From contig CM069607.1 of NCBI GenBank assembly GCA_035771175.1, forward strand, positions 10,784,501 through 10,848,500: a stretch of 64,000 nt of DNA, read 5' to 3'. The stretch is from Paratinospora sagittata. Taxonomy: Eukaryota > Streptophyta > Magnoliopsida > Ranunculales > Menispermaceae. Positions 46,764-58,697 of this stretch are shown here, one piece after another. The notes beneath the pieces are model-generated. The model searched no databases. It was given only the letters and a program-made list of their open reading frames with translations, and was not told the origin of the DNA. The stretch's first letter is position 1, and each line of letters begins with the position of its first letter. Position numbers and translations under genes: made by a program.

Positions 46764-48765
46764 TGTCACGACGCCCCTGATGTAGGTTGACGTCATGACC
46801 GGCACAGTGTACTATACACTGTACATACTCATATACAGTATATAATACACTGTCAGCCTTCACGTAGTCTCACAATCCTTCCCAACATTTACAGAAATTT
46901 TTTTCCTAATATACCACAAATCAAATCCAATATAGATCTCTATAATCATTCCATTCATTCACATATCACATTTTCATTTCATCATCCAATATGTTAACCT
47001 ATATATATGCTCACACATCCCATCTAGATGATAATACATATATATAATGTGTGATAAGTATACATATCAAACTAACAATATAAGCTATTTCCTCCAAGCG
47101 TACATACACATACCAGACGAAGGCTCACGTGATTATCACTCACGGAGTTTCCTTTTCCCTTCGACTCAATACCTGAAATATTTGAGGAAATGAGGTAAGC
47201 AAACAACAGCTCAGTGAATATAGTTCTTGAGATGACAATTATATACATTTAGAGAAATATGACATTTAAAATCATTTCAAACACTTATTCAACACATGCA
47301 CCATTCAACGAATATATTATACATGTCAACAACATAAATTGCATGAGTTTTCAATAACACAATGCACAATCTCCCTCCTCCTCAAGGAAAGAGAGCGAGT
47401 CTAACCCTTGTATGACCGTTACAAGGTAGCCATAGCCTCTCATTACCCAATTCACAGTCATTTCAAGGATCGCAACCCTTGTTAGGACAGGCCTACTGAC
47501 AATGAGGACTCGCAAAACCTCATCCGGGTCTAATTCCTAACGAAATGACATCATTACAAACTCCAATTGCTAAAATCAGTTTGCGTGATCCATAAAACTC
47601 AATGCATTATATATAAATATAACATGCCTACAATCAAACATTTTATATGCATATAATGTCATACAAGAACCAAATCAAGAAAACTATACTCACAGTGGTT
47701 ACACGGGGTTTCTAAGCCAATATATCCAAGCAACAATAAACGTCATTGCTCCTCAAGAGCGTTTCTCCATGCACTTAAGCTCTCAATTTAAACACTGAAA
47801 TTAACCATAGATTATCATGAGAATCACCATTTCAACTCACCAAAACACTATACTAAAAATATCAAATCATATCCAAAAATCATGATCTTAACATCGAAAC
47901 GCCCGGAATTCAATTCTCTACGATTCTATGATCTCAAACTGGAGTTTCATTGAATTCACATCACTGTTTATAGTACTATTTACATCACTGTTCGCATCAC
48001 TGTTTATAATACTATTCACATCACTGTTTATAGTACTAATTATATCACTGTTCACATCACTGTTCACGTCGTCACTATTTATTCGAAAGATGTAAATTGT
48101 ACTAAAATTGTCAAACGATCTTAAAAAATAATGAAATTCAATCTAACCACATATTCGGGGTCCCGACAGTCCAGGGAGTGTTTTTCTACCTTCCTCACGG
48201 ATTTTCATTCACGTTGGGTCAAAACCCCAATTTGTCAAAATGCCGTAAAACGGCTCCCATAGTAAAAATTACTTTGCTAGAAAGGTGTCATCTAGCTTAG
48301 ATAGTAATTTCACGAAGAAAGAGAGTGAAAATCACTTACCGCGAGTCCGAATTTGACGCGAATCCCGCATTTCCCCTTTTTCTTCTTCCTTTCTTCTCGG
48401 TTCTTCCTCTTCTGTTTCTCTCCAGCAACTTCGTTCATTTTGTTTTTTTCTTTCGTTTGTTTTTTACATACGAGTACTGTTCATGGTACTGTTTTGTGAA
48501 CAGTATCCGCAAATGAACAATATTTTTTCTTACTTTATTCCTCTTTTTCTTCTTCTACACTCAATTCACATCTTTAATTAACCAACCCCATAAATTAAGC
48601 AATTTAAATCAACTCCAATGTTTAACTTGTAAGCACCCATATAAGATGATCCCATAGGTATCATCTTCTTTCTGTACTAATCATACACACGTATATTTGG
48701 CTCATACATATAAAATACGTGTATTTCAACGTATGTATTTAATTAAAATTAAGGGGTGTTACAAA
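46764..48765 (-). repeat. Family-B LTR (2002 bp), minus orientation
   Basis: On the plus strand it starts TGTCACGACGCC and ends AGGGGTGTTACA, the exact reverse layout of the family-B solo LTR. It contains the GTGAACA-type simple repeat in reverse near 47950-48080. With the primer site on its left, it is the 5' LTR of a leftward-reading element. Confidence 0.85.
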
Positions 48766-49020
48766 CTCTGTGGAGGAAAAACTACTTCCAAATACTAAAG
48801 AAAAAGAAATGATACTCAGGGAAACTATGATGTCCTCGAAAAAGGGAAATATGTCTTTAGAGGAGTATCTGAAGAAGTTTAAATGTTTGTGTGATAATTT
48901 GGCAGTAATTAAGAAACCTACAGATGAGGTTTGTAAGGTTTTTCAATTGGCTAGAGAGTTAGGTGCGAAATATAGAGACTTTCGAATAGCTATGTTATCT
49001 AAAACACCCTACCCATCTTA

Positions 49021-49074
49021 TGTCACACCCCGCCCGGACGTGCCTAGGCCGGTGGGATACTCATAGGCGGGGCG
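49021..49074 (-). repeat. Short family-C LTR end fragment, reversed
   Basis: TGTCACACCCCGCCCGGACG followed by a diverged match is the reverse complement of the family-C LTR terminus. Only about 55 bp are recognisable. It marks the insertion that ends copia-3 gag. Confidence 0.6.
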
Positions 49075-49800
49075 TGTAACGCCCGTATCTTAGGATGATG
49101 TCATCATGACCTGTAGAGTACCCTTATATGTATACATACACGTATACATATTTGATGCTCGACGTGGGTTGATTCAAGTATCTTTGCATGCTATTTTAGA
49201 GAATTATCATTATTAATATTGTCATTTATGTGCTAATGACATTGATAGTGATAATAATACAAATCACTAAAGTTATATATTAATAGTGACATATTAATAT
49301 TAATGTGTGTGTTATCAATTGTATAATGGGGCCAATTGGACCATGATTTGAAATGGGCATGTATTGATTAAATAAATGAAAAAAATGATGGAATTGTCGA
49401 AATTAATGGATTGGTTAACAACTCACATTTGAGGTTGTGATTGGGTAAATGCCATGTGGCTAACAAATAAGCCCTTGAGCAAACACTTGGCATGGTGTTG
49501 GAGCATAATTAACACTTGGCAAAATAGGTGCATTTGGGTGTAACATGTGTCTCAATCTCTCATTTTCTTCCTTGGGGGATATTTTTGAGAGAGTAAGGTT
49601 GAGAGAAAAGAAGAGAAGAGAAAGAGAGAGGAAGTTGCTTGAAGGGAAGTCTTAGCAACGTTTTGATCAAAGTGTTGATCTCTTAGATCCGTAGTCGGAT
49701 CAAGCTAAAAATTTGTCAGCCAATACTTCTCTTATGGTTCTTCATTCTGATCGATGAAGATTTTGATTAGAGTTTTCTTCTGAGAGATATAACCTCCCAA
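49075..49800 (+). repeat. Probable LTR of another gypsy family (left part)
   Basis: Starts TGTAACGCCCGTAT and has no coding frame, with a purine-rich stretch near 49590-49640. It resembles a gypsy LTR beginning. A related terminus in reverse (TGTAACATCCCGTATA on the minus strand) is at 54813. The right boundary with the gypsy-3 pol is unclear. Confidence 0.4.
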
Positions 49801-49916
49801 CCATAGCTAGTCGAAAAATTTGGATTTCTCGCACAGTTTATACCAACTACTGGATCTCCTAAATCTACCGTTAGCTGGATGTGATACTTTAGCAAATGGT
49901 TCACAACTAAACGTGT

Positions 49917-52748
49917 TAGGGAATTCGATTTTGAGATCAAACTCATACCTGGGACCGAGCCGGTCTCAATTCCACCATACAGAATGTCCAACGTCGAGTT
50001 GGTTGAGTTGGACAAGTAACTGAAGGAATTGGAGAGTAATTGCTTCATCAGGAAAAGTTCATCACCCTGGGGAGTTCCAGTTCTATTTGTTCGCAAAAAG
50101 GATGGTTCGTTAGGACTTTGCATCGATTATCGCAAGTTGAATAACGTTACCATTAAGAACATATATCCACTACCCAGGATCGATTACTTGTTCAACCAAC
50201 TTAGAGATACCAAATACTTCACTAAGATTAATTTACGATCCGACTATCATCAACTCCGGATCAAAGAATCAGACATTAGCAAGACGACATTCAGAACTCG
50301 GTACGGTCATTACGAGTTCTTGGTCATGTCGTTCGGTCTAACAAATGCACCTGCAACGTTTATGGATTTGATGAACTGCATCCTCAGGTTATACTTAGAC
50401 CGATTTGTGGTGGTCTTTATGGATGATATTTTGATATATTCCTCAACTGAGGAAGACCATAAGATACACCTGAGGATTGTCCTCCAGACCTTGAGAAGCC
50501 ACCAGTTGTATGCAAAGTTAAGTAAGTGCGAATTTTGGGCGAAGCGAATTCAATTCCTAAGTCATGTGGTTTCAGGCAATAGCATTGAGGTAAATCCTTC
50601 AAAGGTTGAAGCGATTTAAAACTGGAAACAACCTACCATTGTTACTCAAATTCGGAGTTTTCTAGGTTTGACTGGCTACTATAGACGCTTCATCAAGGAT
50701 TTCTCAAATATTGTTGAACTTATGACCAAGCTCACTCGGAAAGACGTATGATTCATCTGGAATCCTGCCTGTGAATCGTCATTTCAGGAAATGAAGAAAC
50801 GCCTCACGATAGTACCAATACTAATCACTTAACGAAATGAAATTGGGTTTTCATTATACACCGACGCCTCTCTCCAAGGCTTAGGTGCAGTACTAATGCA
50901 AGAAGGCCAAGTTGTTGCATATGCTATGAGGCAACTGGAGATTCATGAGGGTAATTACCCAATGCATGACTTGGAACTTGCAGTTGTCGTATTCGCACTG
51001 AAGTTATGGCGTCATTACCTATACTATGAACGGTTTGAGGTCTTCTCGGATCACAAAAGTCTTAAGTACATCTACACTCAGAGAGACATAAACCTCCGCC
51101 AACAATGGTTGTTGGAATTCTTGAAAGATTATGATTTTCAACTTCAATACCATCCTGGTAAGGCCAATGTTGTCGCAGATGTAAAAAATCTTATGGTTCT
51201 TGCACTCTTAAAGATGAGAAAGTTGGCTACAGAGATGAAAAATTTTAACTTACAATTGATTGAGGAGGGAGGAAGATCACGACTCTCTTAATTATCAGCC
51301 AACTCTAAGCTGATTAGAAAGATTTTAGCATCTCAAGCCAACGACCCTACGGTAATGGAGAGACGAGAACTTCTACTCAGCGGACAGGACCTTCCTCACT
51401 GGTCGGTTTCTAAAGACGGGGCCGTTTTCTACAAAAAAACGTCTCTGTCTACCAACGACCCTGAGGTTCGGAAAGAAGTGCTCACTGAAATGCACTGTTC
51501 GAGGTTCGCTATGCATCCTGGGGGAGACAAGATGTACAAGGATGTCAAGCGACAATTCTGATTTTCTGGAATGAAGAAGGTGATTACAAACTTCATTGCT
51601 CGATGTCTCGTTTGCCAGCAAGTAAAGACAGAACGCAGACTTTCTTCTGGACTTCTCCAGCATTTATCTATTGGAAAATGGAAGTAAGAGAACATTGCAA
51701 TAGATTTTGTTATAGCCTTGCCTCGAAATAATAAAGGGAAAGACGCAGTCTGGGTTATTATTGACAGACTTACAAAGTCTGCACACTTTTTGCCAATAAA
51801 ATTTACGGATAACCCCGCCAAGCTTGCCGAATTGTATGAAAGAGAGATCGTACGCCTCCATGGCATACTGCTCATGATCGTCTCTGATTGAGACCCTCGA
51901 TCCACATCAAAGTTTTGGAAGAGCTTCTAGAGTTGAATGGGCTCCAAGATCACCATGAGCACAATCTTTCACCCTCAGACTAATGGGCAGTCAAAGCATC
52001 TTATCCAGATCTTGGAGGACATGCTACGTTGTTGCATTTTGGATTTTCATGACGGATGGGAAAAATACTTACATTTGGCTGAGTTTGAATACAACAATAG
52101 TTACCAAATCAGTATCGGCATGGCACCATACGAGGCTCTTTATGATCGCCTTTGCAGATCTCCGGTATGTTGGTTAGATATGGCAGATCGACAGCAGTTG
52201 GGGCCTGAACTACTTCGTGTTTGCAGATCTCAGAAGATCACGTGAAGGAACGACTTCGTGTTGCACAAAGTCGCCAGAAGAGCTATGCTGACAAGGGAAG
52301 ACAGCTTCTAGAATTTGACAAGGGGGACTTGGTTTTTCTAAAAGTTCAGCCTACAAGAGGTGTCAAACGCTTTGGGATCAAAGGAAAGCTCTCCCCACGG
52401 TATATTAGTCCATTTCAGATCATTGAACGTATTGACAAACTAGCCTATCGTCTATCCCTTCCATCGTCCATGTCTAAGGTTCATGACGTTTTTCACGTAT
52501 CCAGGCTTTGAAAGTATCGTCCTGATCCCTCGCATATCATCCCTCTGATCAAGGGTAGGGTTGAGGAAGGAAACAAGTATCAAGAGAGAGCGATACAAAT
52601 TCTCGATAGAAAAACTCAAGAACTAAGGCGACGTAGCATACCACTTGTGAAAGTGTTTTGGGATCACTACGAAGTAGATGAAGCAACATAGAAACTAAAG
52701 GCAACAATTAAACAAAAATACCCTGAATTGTTTTCTAATAATAATTGA
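49917..52748 (+). pseudogene. Gypsy-3 pol
   Basis: RT (50029-50619) has [30 protein letters not shown] and the catalytic FMDDILIYS. RNase H has [17 protein letters not shown] and FSDHKSL. Integrase has [20 protein letters not shown] and MIVSD, then QTNGQSK. The C-terminal segment (52221-52511) has SPRYISPFQI and KVHDVFHVSRL, and the end has LVKVFWDHYEVDEAT (chromodomain-like). At least eight stops and several frameshifts are visible, including one near 52220. It is more decayed than gypsy-1. Confidence 0.8.
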
Positions 52749-52842
52749 TGATGTGATACATTGTACTTTTCACTTATCAATAAAATAATGAAACTTTGTT
52801 TACAATATCTTAATATATTCTTTCATTTAAATAACTATGCAG

Positions 52843-53327
52843 ATGTCTGAAAATAGTACCGATGGAGGTAATGATGCACACACGCAATGGCCTCTTTGGC
52901 AACCTGTGGCAACTCCTTCAGGATCTGAGTCAAGTCACAACTACTTTACATCACCAACTCCATCGCCAAACAGACAGCGATTGTTATCGCCAAAGCGTGC
53001 ATAGCTTTTTCGGAATAATTTTGCTCGAAACAATCCTGGCAAAATCTCCTACCAAAATTGTCAGGGGGCCGAATTTGGGCAACAACACGAAAAAGCATTT
53101 CGTCGCTCAACCTACCTCCCCTGAAACACCGCAACTTGCAGAGCCCTACACCACCATCTGTGAGGCAAATGTTGGAACCTTCTGAGGACAAATTCGACTT
53201 CATTTGCTTTCTATTGCTTAATGATATAGGGGATTCCACCGGCCACGGTGCTATTCAGGGCCTTACAGGCACTACCTTGATCTTTCTGGCAATGACAACG
53301 GCGGTGAATCATCACTACATGGACTGA
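52843..53327 (+). pseudogene. Possible extra 3' ORF of gypsy-3, frameshifted
   Basis: After the pol stop (about 52748) and before the polypurine tract, an ATG at 52843 opens 53 codons (MSENSTDGGNDAHTQWPLWQ, then Pro/Ser-rich PTPSPNRQRLLSPKRA). It ends at a TAG at 53002 while neighbouring frames stay open, one reaching a stop at 53325. The ATG follows CTATGCAG, a plausible splice acceptor. I know no domain for it. It may be a third ORF made from spliced RNA, a captured sequence, or chance. Confidence 0.4.
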
Positions 53328-53361
53328 TTTCGAGGGCGAAATCCTTTTAAGGGGGGTAGAG

Positions 53362-54704
53362 TGTAATACTCTAGGTTTGCACAAAAAAAAAATATTTGAA
53401 CTTCGGGCACCATTTTGGCTATAAAAAGCCCATCTTGTTATTTTTTACACCAAATCACTTGCCGATTTCTCTCACTCTCTCACTCTCCTTGAGTTTTTCT
53501 CTTCTCTCTTGGAGACTCTCTTTTCGAGACTTTCTTCGCAGTGTAACGCGGTTCTGCTTGGGGAAGGAGATAGTTTTAGAAAGAGTTATTATCTGAAGGT
53601 GGGGAATGAAACATAGGTTTGCGTGTCTTATAACTTTTATTAAAGTTTACATTCATTTATCATTATGTCTACTATTCATTTACGATACATTATTGCGTAT
53701 AATGTTCATATCTGTCATATTTATGTTTGTATATTTGGAGTTCATGTATTACACTGTTACTATGCCGGATTAGTGGTCAATCTGACTCAACCAGACATTG
53801 TCTTGTCCTCAATAACTTTAAATAATGAACGGGAGGCAGCGTGCTGCTATAGACGATTGGTATTTAAGTAGACCTCGTGTCTCACCTCTCAAACTGGAGA
53901 CTGATCTGGTTGGTCTTATTTGAAAGCTATCAGCTTGTAAAGTAATACTGAACATCCTAACTTTACAGGTGGTGATACTGACCCGATAAGAATCACCAGA
54001 CGTTGCCAAATCCTGTCTAATGTTACTAAAGACCGGACCTGCTCATGCATTGACATCATACATAAACACCACCTAGGTACGTAAGTGGTTTATGATCCAC
54101 AAAATAGTTAGAAGCAATGCACACTATTATTGATATTTCTCTGGAGAGGGACGTATAATGAGAACCCGAGTTTACATGGGGATGAACATTTGTACATGAA
54201 TCTAGGGCGTCATTCTTAAGGAGGGACGTACAATGAGAACCCGACATTACCTGGGGATGGACATTTGTATGTGAACTCAGGTGACGTACAATCATTGAAC
54301 CATTACAAGATGGTGTCATGCATACATACATGTTGTATTGATTATGATGATATGATGTGTTTATATGATATTTGATTATGAAGTTTCATTTATTAATTGT
54401 TATATTCATGAACTATTTTACCCACTGGGCAATAGCTCACCCCGTTGTTATCAAGTTTTTCTCAGGAGATTAGGGTGGACTGGGTGGAAGTTTTTGAGCC
54501 CACATTTTGCAACCCTTGTTAATAATAGGGAGATTTTGGGAAGATGTTCCCTCAATCATATTTTGTACAAAGATACATTTTGAAATTAATATAATCAGAT
54601 TTGTACTCCATTGTGTTCTTGCGCACTCGATTATTGTTATAATGCATTCGCGCCCCGTTCGTGAGTGTTCCGCCAGTTTAGGAGCGTTCGGGTGGGGTGT
54701 GACA
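53362..54704 (+). repeat. Gypsy-3 3' LTR, family C (1343 bp)
   Basis: Starts TGTAATACTC after the polypurine tract and ends GGTGGGGTGTGACA. It has a TATAAAAAGCCC box near 53420 and a CT-rich leader-like stretch, then sequence shared with the solo LTR at 38181-39692. It lacks the 20-bp minisatellite expansion of that copy. Confidence 0.85.
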
Positions 54705-54813
54705 TGTATTTTCTCTATTTTAAGGTCATGTACATACATATATGAGTACAAATATGCATGACAATATGTATTAGTCGACGTACAAGTTTGACTCGTATAT
54801 ACGGGATGTTACA
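54705..54813 (-). repeat. LTR start fragment, reversed
   Basis: The minus strand from 54813 reads TGTAACATCCCGTATA, an LTR-type start, for about 109 bp up to the gypsy-3 LTR. It adjoins LINE-D directly. Confidence 0.5.
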
Positions 54814-56133
54814 AAGGACCCTTGGCTATCAAGACCTACCACCTTCAAGCTAATCACCCCAAGTTCTCCTCAAATTGACTGTATGGTGGCTGAATTCATC
54901 CTTCCAGATGGCACATGGCACATAAGGAAACTCCAAGAATACGTTCTCCTGTGGATGTTGAAGAAATCATTCGACTACCCCTTAGTTGGAGGAAGCCCCG
55001 AGACAAACTTATATGGAACTACACAAAGGATGGCAACTATAGTGTCAAAAGTGGTTATAGACTGTCTATGGACGATGAGGTGCATGCTGGAAATTCGCAA
55101 GGAGACGACAATGTGACAATGTGGGATAAAACATGGAACACTTCCCTTCCTCCAAAAGTGAAAATTTTCTGTTGGTGACTTATCCAAGATGTTTTGCCCA
55201 CCTCAGTTAACCTATGGAAGAGAAAAATTCTGAAAAGTCCTATTTGCAGGATATGTGAAGATGAGATGGAAAATGGTGCCCATGCCATCATGAGGTGTGG
55301 TTTAGCAAAAGAAATTTGGAGCTAGAGTGATGTTTTAGATGAAGACAGGAACATGTGGGGATCTATAGAATATGGGAACTTCAAATAGTTCATCCTTAAC
55401 CAGCCTTGTTCAAAATTGGAGATTTTTATCATCACAACTTGAAGCATTTGGAACAACAGGAACAAAACCATTTCTGGTGAAAAAGGCCATCACACTCATA
55501 TTATTGCCCAAAAATCCGCAATGTTATTGGATGAATTTAAAAGACATCCATAATCCCCCATCATTCAATCAACCCAAGGGCTAGGAGGTGGATTCCCCTT
55601 CCCCCCAACATCCTGAAAATGAATGTGGATGCAAGTTTTAAATCCAGACCAAGGTATGATTGGTATTGGGGCAGTTATAAGAGACTCAATGGGGCAAGTA
55701 GTTGCAGCTCTATCACACAATTTACTGGGAAACTTTTTAGTCTTCACTGCTGAAGCCTTTGCTGTTGAAAGCGGTGTATCTTTTGCTAGAAAGCTGGGGA
55801 TTCCATTAGAATGGGTGGAAGGTGATTCTTGTGCAGTGATGAATGAAATCTCAGTTGAAACTCATCACTCAACATAAGAAGGTAATGTAATTGAAGACTA
55901 CAAATGCTTGCTGGCATATTGGCTAAATATTGTTGTTAATATAATCTCAAGGGATGGGAATAATGTTGCTCATCGACTAAGTAAATTTAGATTATCACTT
56001 GAGGCTCCTCATTTCTGGATTGAGGAATCCCCCCAATTGTATATGATCTCATTCTATCTGAGGCTTGTCCTCATGTTCCTTGAATAAAATCGTGGGGTTG
56101 CAAAAATAAAATAAAAAAAAAAAAAAAAAAAAA
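54814..56133 (+). mobile_element. LINE-D: 3' fragment with poly(A) tail
   Basis: The zinc-binding RT-associated domain (54815-55330) reads KLIWNYTKDGNYSVKSGYRL and SLPPKVKIFCW, then CRICEDEMENGAHAIMRC. RNase H (55620-56060) has IGAVIRDSMGQVVAALS, AEAFAVESGVSFARKLGI, WVEGDSCAVMNE and DGNNVAHRL. It ends in a 20-plus-base A-run (56112-56133). Several stops and frameshifts. No RT core remains, and an LTR fragment replaces its left side. Confidence 0.8.
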
Positions 56134-56512
56134 TGGGAGCAAATATATATACCACATTATTTAATCTTCCTACCACACCTAAAAAATATTTTTTTCCTAA
56201 AACACCCTTGTATGAATTGTCTAAACTACCCTTAAATTAATTTTATTTTCACCTAACTCATCTTTACTAAATTTACTCCACCATCAACCCCTACCACTAT
56301 TCATCTTTTTCATCTTCATCCCACAAACCCTAAACCATTGTTATATTACCATTCTTCTCTATTGCTCCTACCAATCTTCATACCCTTCTTCCTCTAAACG
56401 CTCTATATAAGCTTTTACAACTATTTTTGAGTTATTTTGTTGTAGTTTTCTCAAGTGTGTAGAAACCTCTAAGAAATCAAAAAATTCGATCTTCACACCA
56501 TTTGAAAGCACA

Positions 56513-56599
56513 ATGGCGGATGATTCATGTTGGGACGAAGTTCAACAATCTTCGATGACTTTTTTGTGTGTGTTTTTGTGTGTGTATTCTGGGTTATAA
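56513..56599 (+). CDS. Short ORF near left TIR, unknown
   Basis: 28 codons (MADDSCWDEVQQSSMTFLCV and on) downstream of a TATATAA box at 56404-56410 and a plausible leader. It could be the first exon of a gene carried by the element. No domain recognised and support is weak. Confidence 0.25.
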   Translation: MADDSCWDEVQQSSMTFLCVFLCVYSGL

Positions 56600-56639
56600 A
56601 TGAGAAACATCGTCATCAGTTCAGGCCTGCGTGCCCGAA

Positions 56640-57545
56640 CCTATTAATATAAGGTTCGGTCGAGTCCAACCAAACCTAATACATGGGTTCGGTTGGGGTC
56701 AACTGAACCTGTGTATTAGGTTCGGCTGTGCACAGCTGAATCGATAGTACATGTTCGATTTCGCCCTACCGAACCTTGTATTAGGTGTTGTTTGCAAGGG
56801 GATTGTGTTGTAGTTATACTTTCATGGCCCTTGAAGCCTCGTGAGTCCTTTTCGACCTACATTTCACCTCATTTGAATGTCGGTGTACCGTTTCCCACCG
56901 ATCGGAAGCAATAAGGGGGTAACAGTGCACCAGAACACAAATTGAATCGAAATCCATCGAAAACACCAACAAACGGTTTAAGAGAACACTGTAACTTACT
57001 AAAGGGGTCATCCCCTCACAAAAAATCGAAAATACAAGGTTCGGTTGGGTTCAATTGAACCTGTGTATTAGGTTCGACTGTGCACTACTGAACCGATTGT
57101 AAATGTTCCGCTACAGTCGACCGAACCATGTATTAGGTGTTGTTTGCGAGGGGATTGTGTTGTAGTTATACTTTCATGGCCCTTGAATCCTCGTGAGTCC
57201 TTTTTGACCTACATTCCACCTCATTTGAATGTCGATGTACCGTTTCCCACCGATCGGAAGCAATAAGGGCGGTAACGGTACACAGGAACACAAATTGAAT
57301 CGAAATCCACTGAAAACACCAACAAATGGTTCAGGAGAACACTATAACTTACTAGAGGGGCCATCTCCCCGTAAAAAATTGAAAATACAAGGTTCATTCG
57401 GGTCCAACCAAACCTAATACATGGGTTCGGTTGGGTTGAACTGAACCCGTGTATTAGGTTTGGCTGTGCACAACCGAACCGAGAGTAAATGTTCGGTTAC
57501 AACCATACCGAACCTTGTATTTTCTGTTGTTTTCTAGGGGATTGC
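56640..57545 (+). repeat. 352-bp tandem duplication with GGTTCGG/CCGAACC hairpins
   Basis: Two adjacent copies with a period of 352 bp (for example GATTGTGTTGTAGTTATACT at 56801 and 57153) and a partial third to about 57545. Each copy has several short inverted motifs of the GGTTCGGTTGGG...TGAACC type. No coding function is evident. Similar GGTTCGG motifs recur at 58270-58335. Confidence 0.75.
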
Positions 57546-57794
57546 CTCTCTAGTAAGTGACGGTGGGTACCCTAGAATACATATGTATAAAAATAACACG
57601 TTCAACAACAACATTTCAACACAATGGTATCATTCAAACTATAGGAACTACCAATATAATGGTATCATTCAAAATACACCTCCATTTCATCGTAAATCAA
57701 ATAAACAAACTTCAATTTGAAATTATAGTTTAGTCCAAAAGTAGTATATCATTACAACTCAAAACAAAAACTATGAGATAACAAATACTAATAT

Positions 57795-58190
57795 CTATTG
57801 CTCTGTGCGCCTACGGGTGCGTCTCCTGTATGGTTGAATCATCGTAGATGGCATTACTTCCTCGTGGCTGCTTGTGGATGGCCCTGCTTCATTGTGCCTG
57901 TCTGTAGAGGGACCAGCTTCATGGTGCATGCTCATAAATGACCCTGCTTCATCGTGCCTACTTGTTGAGGGACCCGCTTCATCATTTCTTGCAATATTAG
58001 TATTCTCTTGCGCAATATTTTGCGTGCTTGTTTCATCGATCTCTTCTTCTTCCTCCACGTTGCTTTGGACATCTGGTAAATTGGAATGGAGCCGTTGTCT
58101 CCTAGCTGATGCTGTTGGCCGAGCATGTGCAACACTTTGCTCAGATTGGATTGTACAACGTCTCTTTGACATATCTACATACCACATCAA
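57795..58190 (-). CDS. Unknown protein with NDEAGPSTSRH-type repeats
   Basis: 131 codons, minus strand, inside the inverted-repeat element. A basic N-terminal part (MSKRRCTIQ, ARPTASARRQR) is followed by an acidic patch (EEEEEIDE). Then come four to five degenerate repeats of about 10 residues containing EAGPST, and a very basic end (RRRTRRRTEQ). Low-complexity ends of this kind are found in plant mobile-domain (MAIN-like) and other transposon-carried proteins. That is only a resemblance, and it may be the last exon of a longer gene. Sequence bias alone could also create it. Confidence 0.35.
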   Translation of the reverse strand: MMWYVDMSKRRCTIQSEQSVAHARPTASARRQRLHSNLPDVQSNVEEEEEIDETSTQNIAQENTNIARNDEAGPSTSRHDEAGSFMSMHHEAGPSTDRHNEAGPSTSSHEEVMPSTMIQPYRRRTRRRTEQ

Positions 58191-58663
58191 AAAACAAGCT
58201 CAATAGAACAATTTCTGTAATGGAAAAAACTCAAATACAAAAAAAAGAAAAAAAAAAGAAGGAAAACAATGGTTCGGTTTACCCCTGCACTACTTAACCG
58301 TGGAGACCGGTTCGGTAGGGCACTACTGAACCATTATTTTTGGGGGCTTGTTAACACTTTTGCCCTTATTTTTTTTTCATACACATAACAATACAATAAA
58401 CAAACAATGGTACAATGAAAAAGGCAAAAAAATACGCTCAACACATGTACAAATACATAAATGTACCCAAAATTTCAATGAAATAAAAAATGCCTCAAAA
58501 AAGTTAGAAATATTCTTCGAAGATGGGAAACAACGCCTAAAACAATAGTGAAAACCTCAATCTATAAGCTCGATTTGAGGGTGATTCGAGTTAGAGTTCG
58601 TTTGACGATTTTTGGACGAAATGGTTCGTATCAAACAAAAAGAAGAAGATGTTTGTATCGAAA

Positions 58664-58697
<34 letters not shown>

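Larger units (their letters stand above)
45865..48765 (-). mobile_element. Composite insertion: family-B 5' LTR, primer site and leader plus foldback repeat
   Basis: Flanked by AACTC at 45860-45864 and 48766-48770, within copia-3 gag. From the right, minus strand: LTR (48765 down to 46764), primer site, leader, then a foldback repeat (45865-46273) at the far end where the second LTR would be. It has no gag or pol. The outer TSD treats the whole block as one unit, but the left end has foldback, not family-B LTR, sequence. Confidence 0.65.
36707..49020 (+). pseudogene. Copia-3 gag, cut into three pieces by two insertions
   Basis: Piece 1 (36707-36931) has LISIKLDNSNFLLWRSQMVS, the copia gag start. 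Piece 2 (45732-45864) continues with NHQIWVNNDGLLTTWLMRNI. Piece 3 (48771-49020) continues with EEKLLPNTKEKE and KKGNMSLEEYLKKFKCLCD, ending at YPSY. Cut 1 is flanked by TGATG and TGGTG, a one-base-diverged TSD; cut 2 by a perfect AACTC. A TAG stop lies just before cut 2. After 49020 another insertion begins and the rest of the element is not found in the window. Confidence 0.8.
49900..54704 (+). mobile_element. Gypsy-3: chromovirus-like element, 5' part missing, family-C 3' LTR
   Basis: RT, RNase H, integrase and a chromodomain-like end (49917-52748), an extra downstream ORF (52843-53327), a polypurine tract (TTTTAAGGGGGG near 53346) and a 3' LTR (53362-54704). Gag, protease, primer site and 5' LTR are absent. 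It has many stops and frameshifts. Confidence 0.8.

Noticed and set aside
54883..55116. Independent 77-codon gene
   Set aside because: Overlaps the LINE-D zinc-binding domain in a neighbouring frame; the reading with KLIWNYTKDGNYSVKSGY is the conserved one.
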